A DNA stretch of 64,000 nt from DAINRZ01 sp964634885 (GCA_964634885.1 CAZWLN010000009.1:56688-120687), one strand, 5' to 3'; positions 44,643 to 54,299 are shown, counted from the first letter of the stretch. Notes: generated from the sequence alone by a model not told the origin. Translations and numbers: made by a program.

Positions 44643-45248
44643 TTATAAAGACTTGGCAACCGGTGCAGTAAAGCTCCCTGATATATTGCTCCATGGGTCT
44701 TTGAGCGAGAACTTGCCACATAATTTTCCGGTGGTGAGTTCGGTAATTTCTGCACTGCCTTCGGTTTTGTAATCGTCGAATTGAACTTTAACTTTTCCCT
44801 GTACATAGATACCTGCCGATATCCTCATTGGGTTGTCAAACTTCGGGCTGATCAGGTATTGGCCCTTAGCAGCATCCTTCTGTCCATTGGTAAAGTAAAG
44901 TATAAGAATACCCTGGCCCGGTTGGAGGTCCAGACTGTTGTATGACAGCAATTGTTCGGGAGTGAAAGTATAATTTGACAGGTAAACAGTGAGGGCTTTA
45001 CTGTCGCCTCCCAGGCCAGCGAATGACCATTCTGCCGCTGAAGATTTGACGGACGACCAGTCGATTGGTTCTTTGGGATAGCCACCGTTAGTCGATTGGA
45101 CCGATACGGTGCTGACTTCGGGACAAACGGAAGCGGAGTTCTTTTCGCCGTTCGGGGCTTTGTTGTCGCTGTTTTCTGATTTGCCGCAGGAGAAAGCCAG
45201 AGCAATTGCGAGGATGGCTGTTGAGAGTAATAATGTCGTTTTTTTCAT
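44643..45248 (-). CDS. Lipoprotein, unknown function
   Basis: 201 residues. Lipoprotein signal MKKTTLLLSTAILAIALAFSC, then a short disordered linker (GKSENSDNKAPNGEKNS) and a beta-rich domain with LTVYLSNYTFTPEQLLSYNSLDLQPGQGILILYFTN and VQGKVKVQFDDYKTEGSAEITELTTGKLCGKFSLKD, a pattern of repeated strands ending in a conserved-looking LCGKFSL. No family was recognised. It stands alone; its start is 58 bases from the terminator of the neighbouring PLP enzyme. Confidence 0.78.
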   Translation of the reverse strand: MKKTTLLLSTAILAIALAFSCGKSENSDNKAPNGEKNSASVCPEVSTVSVQSTNGGYPKEPIDWSSVKSSAAEWSFAGLGGDSKALTVYLSNYTFTPEQLLSYNSLDLQPGQGILILYFTNGQKDAAKGQYLISPKFDNPMRISAGIYVQGKVKVQFDDYKTEGSAEITELTTGKLCGKFSLKDPWSNISGSFTAPVAKSL

Positions 45249-45305
45249 AATCGATCCTTTAAATGTGTAAACATAAATGGATAACTATATGAAACAAATA
45301 TAAAC

Positions 45306-45343
45306 AATAAAAGAGGAAACCGCAACCAGCTTCCTCTTTTATT
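45306..45343 (-). terminator. Terminator after the PLP enzyme gene
   Basis: AATAAAAGAGGAA and TTCCTCTTTTATT form a perfect 13-pair stem with a 12-base loop, 24 bases beyond the stop of the trans-sulfuration gene; T-rich on the minus strand side. Confidence 0.8.
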
Positions 45344-45366
45344 ATATATTTTATAATAAAGAAATT

Positions 45367-46551
45367 CTATATCTTCTTCAGGCCTTTTTCCATGCCGGCG
45401 ATGAGTTCGTCAACGTCTTCGATGCCGACGGAGAGCCTGACAAGGCCGTCTGTGATGTGTGCCTGCTTGCGTATGTCGGCGCTCATGCCGGAATGTGTCA
45501 TCGACGCCGGATGCTGGATGAGTGTCTCGACGCCGCCGAGGCTGACTGCAAGCTGCATTACTTCAATGTTGTTCATGAGTACCTTACCGGCTTCGAGGCC
45601 GCCTTTCAATTCAAAGGAGATCATGCCGCCGGGGCCTGCCATCTGTTTCTTACCCAATTCATACTGGGGATGGCTTTTCAGGCCGGGGAACCTTACCCAT
45701 TCGACTTTGGGATGGGCTTCGAGGTACTCGGCCACCTTCTGTGCATTGCGGCAGTGCCTTTCCATCCTGAGGTTCAGCGTCTTGATGCCTCTGTGGACGA
45801 GGAATGAGTTGAACGGGTCGATGACGCCGCCGATCTGGTTAAGGACTTTTTTCATTGCCGGGTAATCTTCTATGTTTTTAACTACAACCATGCCTGCAAC
45901 AACGTCTGCGTGGCCGTTAAGGAACTTGGTCATGCTGTGGACGATATAGTCGGCGCCGAAGCGGAAGGGATTCTGCAGTACAGGGCTCATGAAGGTGTTG
46001 TCCACGGCAAATTTCGCACCGTTCTTGTGTGCTATCTCAGCAATTGCTTCGAGGTCGGACATGATGAGAGTGGGGTTGGCCGGAGTTTCGACGAATACCA
46101 GGCGGGTATTCGGCTTAACTGCTGCTGCAACTGCCTGTGTGTCTGAAGTGTCAACGAAAGTTACGCCGACACCGAATTTGGAGAATACTGTCTCCAGGAT
46201 CGTTGTTGTGGGTCCATAGACGGACTCGCTGCAGACTACGTGGTCGCCGGCCTTAAGCAGGGCCATGAACAGGGTGTTGATGGCTGCCATGCCGCTGCCG
46301 CAGCCGAGGGCTTTGGCGCCGCCTTCGAGAGCTGCGACGGCTTCCTCGCAAGCTTCGACGGTGGGATTCTGCATCCTGGTATAGATGTAGCCCTGTTCTT
46401 CGCCTTTAAAGAGGCGGGCGCCATGGTCGGCGTCGCGGAACCTGAAAGTGGAAGTCTGGTAAATGGGTGTTACGACCGAACCTTTGTCGTCTTCTTTTGT
46501 TCCAGCGTGTACACATCTCGTATCGAACGAATATTCACTTATATTTTTCAA
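45367..46551 (-). CDS. Trans-sulfuration PLP enzyme (cystathionine gamma-lyase/synthase or methionine gamma-lyase type)
   Basis: 394 residues, TTG start at 46551 with a perfect GGAGG five bases ahead. Cys/Met metabolism family: VVTPIYQTSTFRF, GYIYTRMQNPTVEACEEAVAALEGG, phosphate loop GCGSGMAAINTLF, VFVETPANPTL, VDNTFMSPVLQNPFRFGADYIVHSMTKFLNGH (the Lys that holds PLP) and SLGGVETLIQHPASMTHSGM. Methionine gamma-lyases carry a Cys in the motif YGCT; here it is YGPT, so lyase activity on methionine is doubtful and cystathionine chemistry or O-acetylhomoserine sulfhydrylation is more likely. Monocistronic. Confidence 0.93.
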   Translation of the reverse strand: MKNISEYSFDTRCVHAGTKEDDKGSVVTPIYQTSTFRFRDADHGARLFKGEEQGYIYTRMQNPTVEACEEAVAALEGGAKALGCGSGMAAINTLFMALLKAGDHVVCSESVYGPTTTILETVFSKFGVGVTFVDTSDTQAVAAAVKPNTRLVFVETPANPTLIMSDLEAIAEIAHKNGAKFAVDNTFMSPVLQNPFRFGADYIVHSMTKFLNGHADVVAGMVVVKNIEDYPAMKKVLNQIGGVIDPFNSFLVHRGIKTLNLRMERHCRNAQKVAEYLEAHPKVEWVRFPGLKSHPQYELGKKQMAGPGGMISFELKGGLEAGKVLMNNIEVMQLAVSLGGVETLIQHPASMTHSGMSADIRKQAHITDGLVRLSVGIEDVDELIAGMEKGLKKI

Positions 46552-46694
46552 AACTGCCTCCGAATTTTAATATTTATCTAACAATAATAACATACTAAAT
46601 AAAAATATTCAGTTTTTCGAATTACAAAAAAAGCAAAAAATTGGGTATTATGGTGTAACAAAAAATATCTAACTGTAATAGAATATACTTAGCC

Positions 46695-46720
46695 CTGGGT
46701 TGAAAAAGTTTTCAACACCC
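46695..46720. repeat. Hairpin upstream of the cas operon
   Basis: GGGTTGAAAA-AG-TTTTCAACACCC with a small bulge, in the 290-base gap between the PLP gene and cas6. It could be a terminator remnant or a palindromic repeat; no T-run follows. The rest of the gap shows no gene. Confidence 0.4.
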
Positions 46721-46839
46721 TTGCTTTGAGATGGAAAAATTAATATATTAGATTAAGCTATTGACGTAGAGTTTTATTTAAGCGGAAAAATGGCAATAAC
46801 ATCTTAATATATTTCTATTAATTTTATCAGGGGCGTACT

Positions 46840-47496
46840 ATGAGAATTCAATTTGTATTGTCGCCGAACACTGAACCTGTACCTTTCGACTATCAACAGA
46901 CCTTGTTGGGAGCATTTCACAACTGGATGGGCTGGAATGAATTCCACGATGAAGTCAGCCTGTACTCGCTCAGCTGGCTGAGAGGCGGCGCCAGGAGAGG
47001 GCAGGGCCTGAACTTTTCGGGGGGAGCGACGTGGTTCATCAGTTTTTGGGATGATTCGATAGGCAGGCAGTTGATTGCTAAAATACTGGATGAACCCGGT
47101 GTTTGCTTTGGGATGAAGGTGAGGGAGGTCCGGATTGTGGAAACACCACCATTTGGGACAAAGGAAAGATTCACGCTTTCCAGCCCGGTGTTCATCAGGA
47201 AATATGAGGAGGGCGGGAGAGCGGTCCATCTTACTTTCCGGGATGAAGAAACAGACTATTACCTGACTGAAACGATGAAAACCAAGCTCAGGAAGGCCAA
47301 TCTGGACGGCGATGTATCTGTAAAGTTCGACCGGAGTTACTCAAGCCCCAAAACAAAACTTGTCAGGATCAAAGGTATTGGCAGCAGGGCGAGTTTCTGC
47401 CCTGTAATTGTAGAAGGCAGCCCGGAAGCTGTTCGTTTTGCATGGAACGTCGGCGTGGGACACTGCACGGGTTCCGGGTTCGGAGCTATTTATTAA
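46840..47496 (+). CDS. cas6: Cas6 CRISPR RNA endoribonuclease
   Basis: 218 residues. N-terminal ferredoxin-like fold (MRIQFVLSPNTEPVPFDYQQTLLGAFHNWMGW) with a conserved-position His in FHNW, and the C-terminal glycine-rich loop GVGHCTGSGFGAIY that marks the Cas6 family. It cuts the repeat of the precursor RNA, which would leave the 8-base handle ATTGAAAT on each crRNA. It opens the cas operon; cas5 begins 21 bases later with an AAGGAAAGG ribosome site. Confidence 0.93.
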   Translation: MRIQFVLSPNTEPVPFDYQQTLLGAFHNWMGWNEFHDEVSLYSLSWLRGGARRGQGLNFSGGATWFISFWDDSIGRQLIAKILDEPGVCFGMKVREVRIVETPPFGTKERFTLSSPVFIRKYEEGGRAVHLTFRDEETDYYLTETMKTKLRKANLDGDVSVKFDRSYSSPKTKLVRIKGIGSRASFCPVIVEGSPEAVRFAWNVGVGHCTGSGFGAIY

Positions 47497-47517
47497 TGAA
47501 TATGAAAGGAAAGGTAA

Positions 47518-48129
47518 ATGTTTATTGTAAAGTATTCGGGCCCTTTCGGGTTTATTAAGCCGTGGACTGCTGTCAGGGACAGTGAAACATTCAGCCAACA
47601 ATTCCTGACGCCTTCGATTGTCGAGGGAATAGAAAAGAAACTGTTTCCTGAGTTGCTGAACGAAAAAGGCATTAGGAAAATTATTAGACACAGATTAACA
47701 TACTCCGGGCTGTCAAAGCAACAAGAGCAAACTCAACCGAGGGGAGTTAATACCAAGATTTTAAAAAATGAAAAGAAAATCGAAATTACCAGAACGAAAT
47801 CTATTTTATTAAGAAGTGTATTAATCAATCCTGTCCTTTTTTTAGCGTTCAATGATTTTGAAGATGCAGAAAGAGCTTCAAAACAACATATATGCTTATG
47901 CAGGAATGAAGATATTTTGTTACCCTATTCATTTGATGATGATGAAATTAAATATCCTCTGGAATTGGATGAGTATGAATTTGATGACCCTACGGGTAAT
48001 TATAGGGGATTTGAGCTGAGATTCGGTAAAACCGAACAGTCATTTATTGTCGGTTATAATCGTTTTAACGGCAATGAACCAATGTATGGCTGGATTAATG
48101 TTGTCGGCAGTAATCCTCTTAGTAATTGA
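47518..48129 (+). CDS. cas5: Cas5-family Cascade subunit (I-C/Cas5d-like features)
   Basis: 203 residues. The opening VKYSGPFGFIKPWTAVRDSETFSQQFLTPSIVEGIEKKLFPEL matches the Cas5 RAMP start, and the downstream layout (HRLTYSGLSKQQEQTQPRGVN, then ITRTKSILLRSVLINPVLFLAFNDFE) follows the Cas5d pattern ('TPSAARGIL ... RIHVL ... RRNE ... RQQRALVLKDVAYVI'). Cas5 caps the 5' handle end of the crRNA. In I-C systems it also processes RNA, but this locus has Cas6. The second half is clearly more AT-rich than its neighbours. cas3 starts eight bases after its stop. Confidence 0.75.
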   Translation: MFIVKYSGPFGFIKPWTAVRDSETFSQQFLTPSIVEGIEKKLFPELLNEKGIRKIIRHRLTYSGLSKQQEQTQPRGVNTKILKNEKKIEITRTKSILLRSVLINPVLFLAFNDFEDAERASKQHICLCRNEDILLPYSFDDDEIKYPLELDEYEFDDPTGNYRGFELRFGKTEQSFIVGYNRFNGNEPMYGWINVVGSNPLSN

Positions 48130-48137
48130 GGGACTGC

Positions 48138-50285
48138 ATGAATACACATGATGAGATTCTGGCCAAAAGCCCACAAAACGGTGGGATTTCCATCTATCGT
48201 CATGCCCTGCATGTGGCAGAAGTAGCAGTTAAGGCTGCCGAAGCCTTAAGATTGGATTGTAACGTTGCCCGCTGTGGTGCTTATCTTCACGACATCGGTA
48301 AAGTACACCCCGATTTCCAGAGGAAATTATCCGGTATAAAAGATATTACACAAGCGGTTTTCAGGCATGAAATTGCTTCAATACTCTTTCTACCCTTATT
48401 CAAAAGGGAAATGTGGGAGCCTTTGACGGATATGGTTATTGCCCATCACCGCTCTCCAAAAGAAGACGGGCGGGAACAGGGTATTCTGGATCTAATCCAA
48501 TTCGATTCCCCAGATGCAATCTTCAAAAAGCACGCTGAACCCTGGGAAGAATGGAGCGGCATTGCCTGCGAAATCCTATCTGTTTTAGGTATTCATGCTA
48601 ATAATATTACAATTGAACAGGCGCGCGAAGCCTTTGACTTTGCTATCGATTACTGTAAAAGCAGGGATTACGGCTGGTCGAAATATAAGGGGCTGCTGAT
48701 GGGAGCCGATTCGATGGCCTCCGGTTTGCTTGATAATACTTCAGCAGTTGTACCGGAACTGTTTAAAATCCCTGATTTGTCCTTCTTCGGTTCAAAGGAA
48801 AGAGTATCAGGAGTTTACCCCCTGTCGCTGATCAACGCCGACGATCCCAGGCCACATACACTTTTGTCCGCTCCTACAGGCTCGGGTAAAACGGATTTCC
48901 TGCTGAGGAGATGCAGTGGTAGAGTCTTCTATGCGCTTCCTTTCCAGGCTTCAATCAATGCTATGTACGGCAGGTTGAAGGAAAGGCTTCCTGAAAGTAC
49001 CGACATCAGGCTTTTGCACGCTGCTTCGAGAATAGTTACCAAAGGCGAAAGAAAATATGAAGAAGTTGTTCTGCAGCCGATGATCGGTTCGTCAGTAAAA
49101 GTACTAACCCCCCATCAACTGGCTTCACTCATTTGCGCTACACGCGGTTTCGAATCGATTGCCATCGATATTGCAGGTTGTGACGTGGTTCTGGACGAAA
49201 TACACTCCTATTCGGACGAGGCAAGAGCAATGGTCTTCGAATTGATAAAAGTCCTGAAGTTGAACGGCTGCAGGATACACATCGGTACGGCAACAATGCC
49301 TTCTTCGCTGACTGAAGCAGTCACAGAACTGCTCGGGGGTGAAGAAAACATATACTCCGTAAAACTGCCTGCCGAAGAGCTTAACAGTTTTGACCGGCAT
49401 AGGATTATCAAGCATGGCGACGAAAAGTCCGCTTTTGAAATTCTGGGCGAATGTGTTGCCGGGAAACAAAAGATACTAATTGTTTGTAACAGGGTTGCTG
49501 CTGCACAAAAGAGATATTCGGAACTGAAGGAACGCTATCCGGACGTCCCGGCTATGCTGCTGCACAGCAGGTTCAGAAGGAAGGACAGGAACGCCCTCGA
49601 ACGGGAACTGATCGATAAATTCAACAACAGAGCTGCGGAGGACAGCAGTTGCATCGTCGTTTCCACACAAGTTGTAGAAGTAAGCCTCGACATCGATTTC
49701 GACGTAATGATCACCGACGCCGCCCCTATCGACGCACTTATCCAAAGATTCGGAAGAATTAACCGGAAAAGGACGCCAGAGACCATCGAGGCCGGAATAA
49801 TCAAAGACATACATGTCATCTCACTGCCGAAAAACAAGGGGGATTGCCTTCCCTATTGCAAAGAGGTTGTGGAAAGGAGCTTCGAAGCGCTACCTGACAA
49901 CGGTGTACTTTACGAAAATGAAATCCAGGCGATGATCGACAATGTCTTTCCCGGGGCCGACCTTACTCCCATTGGCGTCCACCTCGTATGGGAAGACGGC
50001 GAGTTCCTCCTCAAAGAGCTGTTGCACAGGCCCTATTCATATTTACACGAAAAGCTGGACTTTGAGTCAGCATCATGCATTCTGCAGTCGGACGCAGGCC
50101 TCTACGAGAAAGGCCATTCGGAACAACGCCTGGCCTTGGAAATACCTGTGCCGGTGAGAACGCTGTTCCGGAGGTTGCCTGGTTGCGAAAGGGCAAAATT
50201 CGGTTACAAGCCGCTCATCATCCCCGACCGCTATTACAGTCCGGAACTCGGACTGCATTGGAATGAAATTGACAATATTATATAA
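48138..50285 (+). CDS. cas3: Cas3 HD nuclease-helicase
   Basis: 715 residues from the ATG at 48138 (GAGGGACTGC ribosome site); a TTG four codons earlier overlaps cas5. The N-terminal HD nuclease has HALHVAEV, YLHDIGKVHPDF (H-D pair) and AHHRSPKED. The SF2 helicase has Walker A SAPTGSGKTDFLL, DEVH-type VVLDEIHSYSDE, motif III GTATMPSSL and motif VI QRFGRINRKR, with STQVVEVSLDIDFD before it. It is recruited by Cascade and shreds the non-target strand. One intact polypeptide, both activities present. Confidence 0.97.
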   Translation: MNTHDEILAKSPQNGGISIYRHALHVAEVAVKAAEALRLDCNVARCGAYLHDIGKVHPDFQRKLSGIKDITQAVFRHEIASILFLPLFKREMWEPLTDMVIAHHRSPKEDGREQGILDLIQFDSPDAIFKKHAEPWEEWSGIACEILSVLGIHANNITIEQAREAFDFAIDYCKSRDYGWSKYKGLLMGADSMASGLLDNTSAVVPELFKIPDLSFFGSKERVSGVYPLSLINADDPRPHTLLSAPTGSGKTDFLLRRCSGRVFYALPFQASINAMYGRLKERLPESTDIRLLHAASRIVTKGERKYEEVVLQPMIGSSVKVLTPHQLASLICATRGFESIAIDIAGCDVVLDEIHSYSDEARAMVFELIKVLKLNGCRIHIGTATMPSSLTEAVTELLGGEENIYSVKLPAEELNSFDRHRIIKHGDEKSAFEILGECVAGKQKILIVCNRVAAAQKRYSELKERYPDVPAMLLHSRFRRKDRNALERELIDKFNNRAAEDSSCIVVSTQVVEVSLDIDFDVMITDAAPIDALIQRFGRINRKRTPETIEAGIIKDIHVISLPKNKGDCLPYCKEVVERSFEALPDNGVLYENEIQAMIDNVFPGADLTPIGVHLVWEDGEFLLKELLHRPYSYLHEKLDFESASCILQSDAGLYEKGHSEQRLALEIPVPVRTLFRRLPGCERAKFGYKPLIIPDRYYSPELGLHWNEIDNII

Positions 50286-50297
50286 GGAGATTGTATT

Positions 50298-51617
50298 ATG
50301 TATGTTTCACATATTGGTAAAAGGTTCGTTACAATTTACAATGAGAAAAACAAGACTAACCTTACAGCAAAGCAATTCTTCGACACCGTCCTTTTTCCCT
50401 GCTTTTACGACAATGAGAGGTATTTGCAAAGCGCTGCAAATACGACGCTGTTTCAGTTGATTGCACAGAAAAAAACGAAAGACCCGGTAGCAAGGCTTCA
50501 GGGGAAAAAGGACCTTGAAGCCAAAATTGAAAAATATGCAAAGGGAGAATCGGACCCAGAAATGAGTTTTGCCATTGGTTACGCTTCTGCCGATGTGATG
50601 GGTACGACTTCCGGACAGGTAACCAACATGAAATTGCCTCTCGACGAAGAAGATATGTATGCTTCATGGATCGGGGCAGGGTTCGGCATGGGCCTGCAAG
50701 GCGGTTTATCTATTCTCATAGACAACGAGACGGTACTGCAGGCCATCTTTGAGGGCTGGGCCATTTACAGGAAGTTTGTGGATGAAACCGATAACATCGA
50801 CAACAAGATCGAATCCTGGAACAATGTTTGGATTGCTCACAGGTTCAGCGAGGATTACAACCCGCGACACCCCGGCGCTTTCAACCCGTTTACAGGATCG
50901 AAAACAGGTGGAGCCGAGATTAAGCGTACAAGCTGGGTGAAAACGATGTTTGCACTGGCGCTGAAGATGCCGAACCTGACGGTAAACGCCTATGTTTACA
51001 GCCTTGGACAAATGAACAAGACAATAGGATTCGTACAGATCAGGCTGCCGGACTTCTCAATGATGTGGGAACTCTGTTCTTCACTTTTCAAAAACGAGAG
51101 CGGCCTGGCAGTCAGTAAACTTTCGGACATCTATGAAACTGAGTTCGTTTTTTCTACAGCCTGTGAACGATACAGCCTCATAGGCCTTGAAGCCATCAGG
51201 CCAAAAGACCTGAAAAAGTTCATGCCGGGATACGCAGACAAATCCCTGCCAAAACTGAAATCCGACAAAGACTCAATCACTAGTTATTATATTTATCAAC
51301 TATGGATCATCGCTATGCTTAACAACAAAGAACTTCTCGAACTGGCGGGAAAAACCGCCCACTCATTAAAAGAATTTGCCGGTGGAGGCGAGCGGGGTAA
51401 AAAGGATCGTACCAATGCAATCGAAAGCCTGCTCGGTTCACGCAACCGGAAGGAATTCATCGACAATATCAACAAGATTCTTGAGATCGATAAGTCAGTC
51501 AAAGACATCTGCTCAGAACTTGTGAACACCATCATGCTGGACATTGCACCCGACAACATTCCTCTCTTCATTACACTGCTTCGTTTCAAATATTTATCTA
51601 ATAATATTCAAGATTGA
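50298..51617 (+). CDS. cas8: Cas8-type large subunit (divergent)
   Basis: 439 residues with an AAGGAGA ribosome site. I assign it by position (between cas3 and cas7) and size; I recognise no subtype signature and no Cys4 zinc finger. It starts MYVSHIGKRFVTIYNEKNKTNLTAKQFFDTVLFP, contains a glycine-rich stretch (SWIGAGFGMGLQGGLSILIDNE), a long helical C-terminal half (possibly a fused small-subunit bundle) and GGGERGKKDRTNAIESLLGSRNRKEF. Cas8 reads the PAM and starts R-loop formation. It is shorter than typical Cas8b or Cas8c (500-700). Confidence 0.72.
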   Translation: MYVSHIGKRFVTIYNEKNKTNLTAKQFFDTVLFPCFYDNERYLQSAANTTLFQLIAQKKTKDPVARLQGKKDLEAKIEKYAKGESDPEMSFAIGYASADVMGTTSGQVTNMKLPLDEEDMYASWIGAGFGMGLQGGLSILIDNETVLQAIFEGWAIYRKFVDETDNIDNKIESWNNVWIAHRFSEDYNPRHPGAFNPFTGSKTGGAEIKRTSWVKTMFALALKMPNLTVNAYVYSLGQMNKTIGFVQIRLPDFSMMWELCSSLFKNESGLAVSKLSDIYETEFVFSTACERYSLIGLEAIRPKDLKKFMPGYADKSLPKLKSDKDSITSYYIYQLWIIAMLNNKELLELAGKTAHSLKEFAGGGERGKKDRTNAIESLLGSRNRKEFIDNINKILEIDKSVKDICSELVNTIMLDIAPDNIPLFITLLRFKYLSNNIQD

Positions 51618-51640
51618 TAGACATTACAGGAGTAACTTCA

Positions 51641-52696
51641 ATGAAAAATCCCTTTATTTATGTTCGTGGCCTCAAGAATGCCGATCATACCGTTTTCTGT
51701 GTCGAAGACGGCCAAAAGAGCTATTTCAACCAGCAATTCAACACCAGGGTTCCATTTGCAAGCGGCCAACAGGTTAAAAGGTCGATACTCTATTCACTGA
51801 CTTCGTGCCTTAATGAACCGATTGCCCCGATTACCTTTAACTATGATATTAAAAATAAGGAACTGGGAATCGGCGAGCCCTGGTCGCCCTGCGATCCTTC
51901 ATACACAGACCAGTTGCTGGGCGGTTGGATGAAAGCGACAAAAGGCGAGATTGCCCTGAAAAGGCGCAGCCCGCTTTCCATCTCTGCAATGAGAGGCCTG
52001 CACCCGCTTCTTGTTACCCTTCCAAGGGAGAACCTTACTTTCGACCGCAGCGACAATCCCGATCGCCATCCCGTCAGGGTGCGCAACAGCCAGGGTAACC
52101 TGATGAGCGAAGAAGAAATAATCGAATTCCTTACCACGAACAACCGGACACTGGGGCGGCGCGCTTGGATACCCGATCAGACACGCGCAGAAGGCCTGTT
52201 TGTCTATGATGTTGCCATCGACCTCAGGACTCTTTTCTCTGTCTCACTCAACCAGCACGAACCCGAACTCAACAAGGAAAGAATCGACACCCTCAGGGGT
52301 AACGGCTGGCTCGAATCGGAAAACGTCTTCGGCAAATGCCTTGTCTGCCCGAAAGAGCGTCGTGGAAAAATCATCGAGGCCCTTGCCCACGCCGTCATCA
52401 ACTGGCGTATTACCAGCAACCAGTCACGTACCTTCAGCCTGATGGAAACTCTTGCCGTTTCGATTAGTGACAACGCTAACAGGGTAGCGGGCTCGATCAG
52501 GGCGAAGCTGGCGGAAGACACCGAAAAACAAAGGGCTGTACCCATCATCGACGACACTGCGGGGTCCGAATTGTTCATCGCCCTTCCCTGCGACGGCTAT
52601 GTCGCCGGGGTGCACGGCACCGCCAAAGCTCTCGAAGACGCCGAAAAGCATCTTACAGAAAGGATGATGGCTTACGATTACGAGAAACAGATGTAA
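51641..52696 (+). CDS. cas7: Cas7-family Cascade backbone subunit
   Basis: 351 residues from the ATG at 51641 (CAGGAGTAACTTCA ribosome site). It opens KNPFIYVRGLKNADHTVFCVEDGQKSYFNQQFNTRVPFASGQQVKRSILYSL, where the Gly-rich turn and the FASGQQVKRSI helix resemble the first RRM of Cas7 proteins. LKRRSPLSISAMRGLHPLL may be the crRNA-contacting thumb. It is not similar to I-C Csd2 in its opening. Multiple copies coat the spacer RNA. Placed by position and these weak motifs. Confidence 0.78.
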   Translation: MKNPFIYVRGLKNADHTVFCVEDGQKSYFNQQFNTRVPFASGQQVKRSILYSLTSCLNEPIAPITFNYDIKNKELGIGEPWSPCDPSYTDQLLGGWMKATKGEIALKRRSPLSISAMRGLHPLLVTLPRENLTFDRSDNPDRHPVRVRNSQGNLMSEEEIIEFLTTNNRTLGRRAWIPDQTRAEGLFVYDVAIDLRTLFSVSLNQHEPELNKERIDTLRGNGWLESENVFGKCLVCPKERRGKIIEALAHAVINWRITSNQSRTFSLMETLAVSISDNANRVAGSIRAKLAEDTEKQRAVPIIDDTAGSELFIALPCDGYVAGVHGTAKALEDAEKHLTERMMAYDYEKQM

Positions 52697-52701
52697 CTTA
52701 T

Positions 52702-53223
52702 ATGCAGAACAGTAAAATGGCTGGTATCGACACCATGCCCACCGCCACTGCCCTTAACTACTACCTTGTATGCACGAGGAAGCTCTGGTTCTTTCTCCGC
52801 AACATACAGTGCGAGCAGGAGTCCGACCTCGTGCTGCAAGGGAAAGTTATTCACGAGACGACGTACAGGAAAGACAAGAAGGAGTTCTCCTTCGGGCCGA
52901 TTAAAATCGACAGGCTCGACATGAAAAGAAAAATTATACACGAAGTGAAAAAATCGGACAAGATGGAAGACGCCCACCTCTGGCAGGTGAAATACTATAT
53001 CTATTACCTGAACCGCATCGGAGCAGGCGACTTTACGGGCGAGATCGATTACCCGAAGATGAAACAGATTACCCGCGTCGAGCTCGAACCCGGCGACGAC
53101 GAAAAGATTGGCGCGATGATCGGCGCCATCGAAGCAATTAACGAACAGCCCCTGCCTCCTCCGCCCCTCGAAACGGCGAAACGATGCAGGAGCTGCTCCT
53201 ATTATGAACTTTGCTTTGTGTGA
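52702..53223 (+). CDS. cas4: Cas4 PAM-processing nuclease
   Basis: 173 residues. RecB-like core with IHEVKKSDKMEDAHLWQVKYYIYYL (E-x-K and Q) and the four iron-sulfur cysteines: one near residue 24 (LVCTRKLWF) and three at the C-terminus (CRSCSYYELC). Cas4 trims prespacers at the PAM side together with Cas1-Cas2. An alternative ATG lies five codons in. cas1 starts three bases after its stop. Confidence 0.95.
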   Translation: MQNSKMAGIDTMPTATALNYYLVCTRKLWFFLRNIQCEQESDLVLQGKVIHETTYRKDKKEFSFGPIKIDRLDMKRKIIHEVKKSDKMEDAHLWQVKYYIYYLNRIGAGDFTGEIDYPKMKQITRVELEPGDDEKIGAMIGAIEAINEQPLPPPPLETAKRCRSCSYYELCFV

Positions 53224-53225
53224 CC

Positions 53226-54293
53226 ATGAAACGTAATTTCTACATTTTTACACCCGGCAAGCTCAGGCGAAAGGATAATACCGTCAGCTTCCGGCCTTTC
53301 GAGCAACCGGCGCCGGAAGACGACGAAAACCTGCAAAACGACATACTGCTCGGCTGCGACAACGACGACGACGAAATGGGCCAAAGGACTTATATCCCTG
53401 TCAACGAGATCGATTCTTTCTTTATTATGACTACGGTTACCTTCAATAGTAAATTCATCGATTTCTGCGCCCAGAACGCCATCCCCGTCCACTTCTTCAA
53501 TTACTTCGGATTCTACGACGGTTCGTTCTATCCGAGGGAAACGCTGCTCAGCGGCAGCCTGCTCGTCGAACAGGTTAAACACTATAATTCTTTAAGAAAA
53601 CGGATGGCGATTGCCGTAAAATTCATCGAAGGCGCCGCCTATAATATCCTGAAGAACCTGAAGTATTACAACAGCCGCGACCGCGACCTGCAAAGCCAGA
53701 TCGACACGATTGAAAGCCTGAGCGCCGAGTTGAAGGACTGCGCAGATATTGTTCACCTGATGAACCTGGAAGGGCGCATCAGGAAAGTCTATTATTCGGC
53801 TTTCGACCTGATTGTCAAAGCGGATATTAAACTCGAGGGCAGGAATTTCAATCCCCCTGCCAATGAACTGAACGCTTTGATTTCTTATGCCAATTCATTG
53901 GTTTACACTTCTGTACTGTCGGAGATATACCGTACTCAACTGAATCCGACAGTGTCTTACCTTCATGAACCGGGAGTGAGGCGCTTTTCGCTGGCTCTCG
54001 ACATTGCCGAGATTTTCAAACCTGTGTTCGCCGACAGGATCATTTTCAAAATGCTTAATAACGAGCAAATCAAGCCGAATGATTTTGAAAGGGAATTGAA
54101 AGGGTGCTATATGAAGGAGAGCGGCAGGAAGGCGTTTGTTCAGGAGTTCGACGCCAAACTGAAAACCGTGGTTAAGCATAAGGACCTGGGCAGAGAGGTG
54201 AGCTACCGCCGCATCATCAGGCTGGAATGCTATAAATTGATAAAGCATATCATTGGTGAAAAGGATTATGAACCGTTTAAGATATGGTGGTGA
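53226..54293 (+). CDS. cas1: Cas1 integrase
   Basis: 355 residues from the ATG at 53226. N-terminal beta domain (FYIFTPGKLRRKDNTVSF), C-terminal helical domain with the metal-binding Glu in LMNLEGRIRKVYYSAFD, His in YLHEPGVRRFSLALD and Asp in FADRIIFKMLN. With Cas2 it inserts new spacers at the leader end of the array. An acidic insert (PAPEDDENLQNDILLGCDNDDDEM) near residue 30 is unusual. cas2 follows six bases later. Confidence 0.97.
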   Translation: MKRNFYIFTPGKLRRKDNTVSFRPFEQPAPEDDENLQNDILLGCDNDDDEMGQRTYIPVNEIDSFFIMTTVTFNSKFIDFCAQNAIPVHFFNYFGFYDGSFYPRETLLSGSLLVEQVKHYNSLRKRMAIAVKFIEGAAYNILKNLKYYNSRDRDLQSQIDTIESLSAELKDCADIVHLMNLEGRIRKVYYSAFDLIVKADIKLEGRNFNPPANELNALISYANSLVYTSVLSEIYRTQLNPTVSYLHEPGVRRFSLALDIAEIFKPVFADRIIFKMLNNEQIKPNDFERELKGCYMKESGRKAFVQEFDAKLKTVVKHKDLGREVSYRRIIRLECYKLIKHIIGEKDYEPFKIWW

Positions 54294-54299
54294 ACGACA

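Noticed and set aside
45367..46551. Naming the gene megL (methionine gamma-lyase)
   Set aside because: The active-site Cys of that family is replaced by Pro; only the wider family can be supported.
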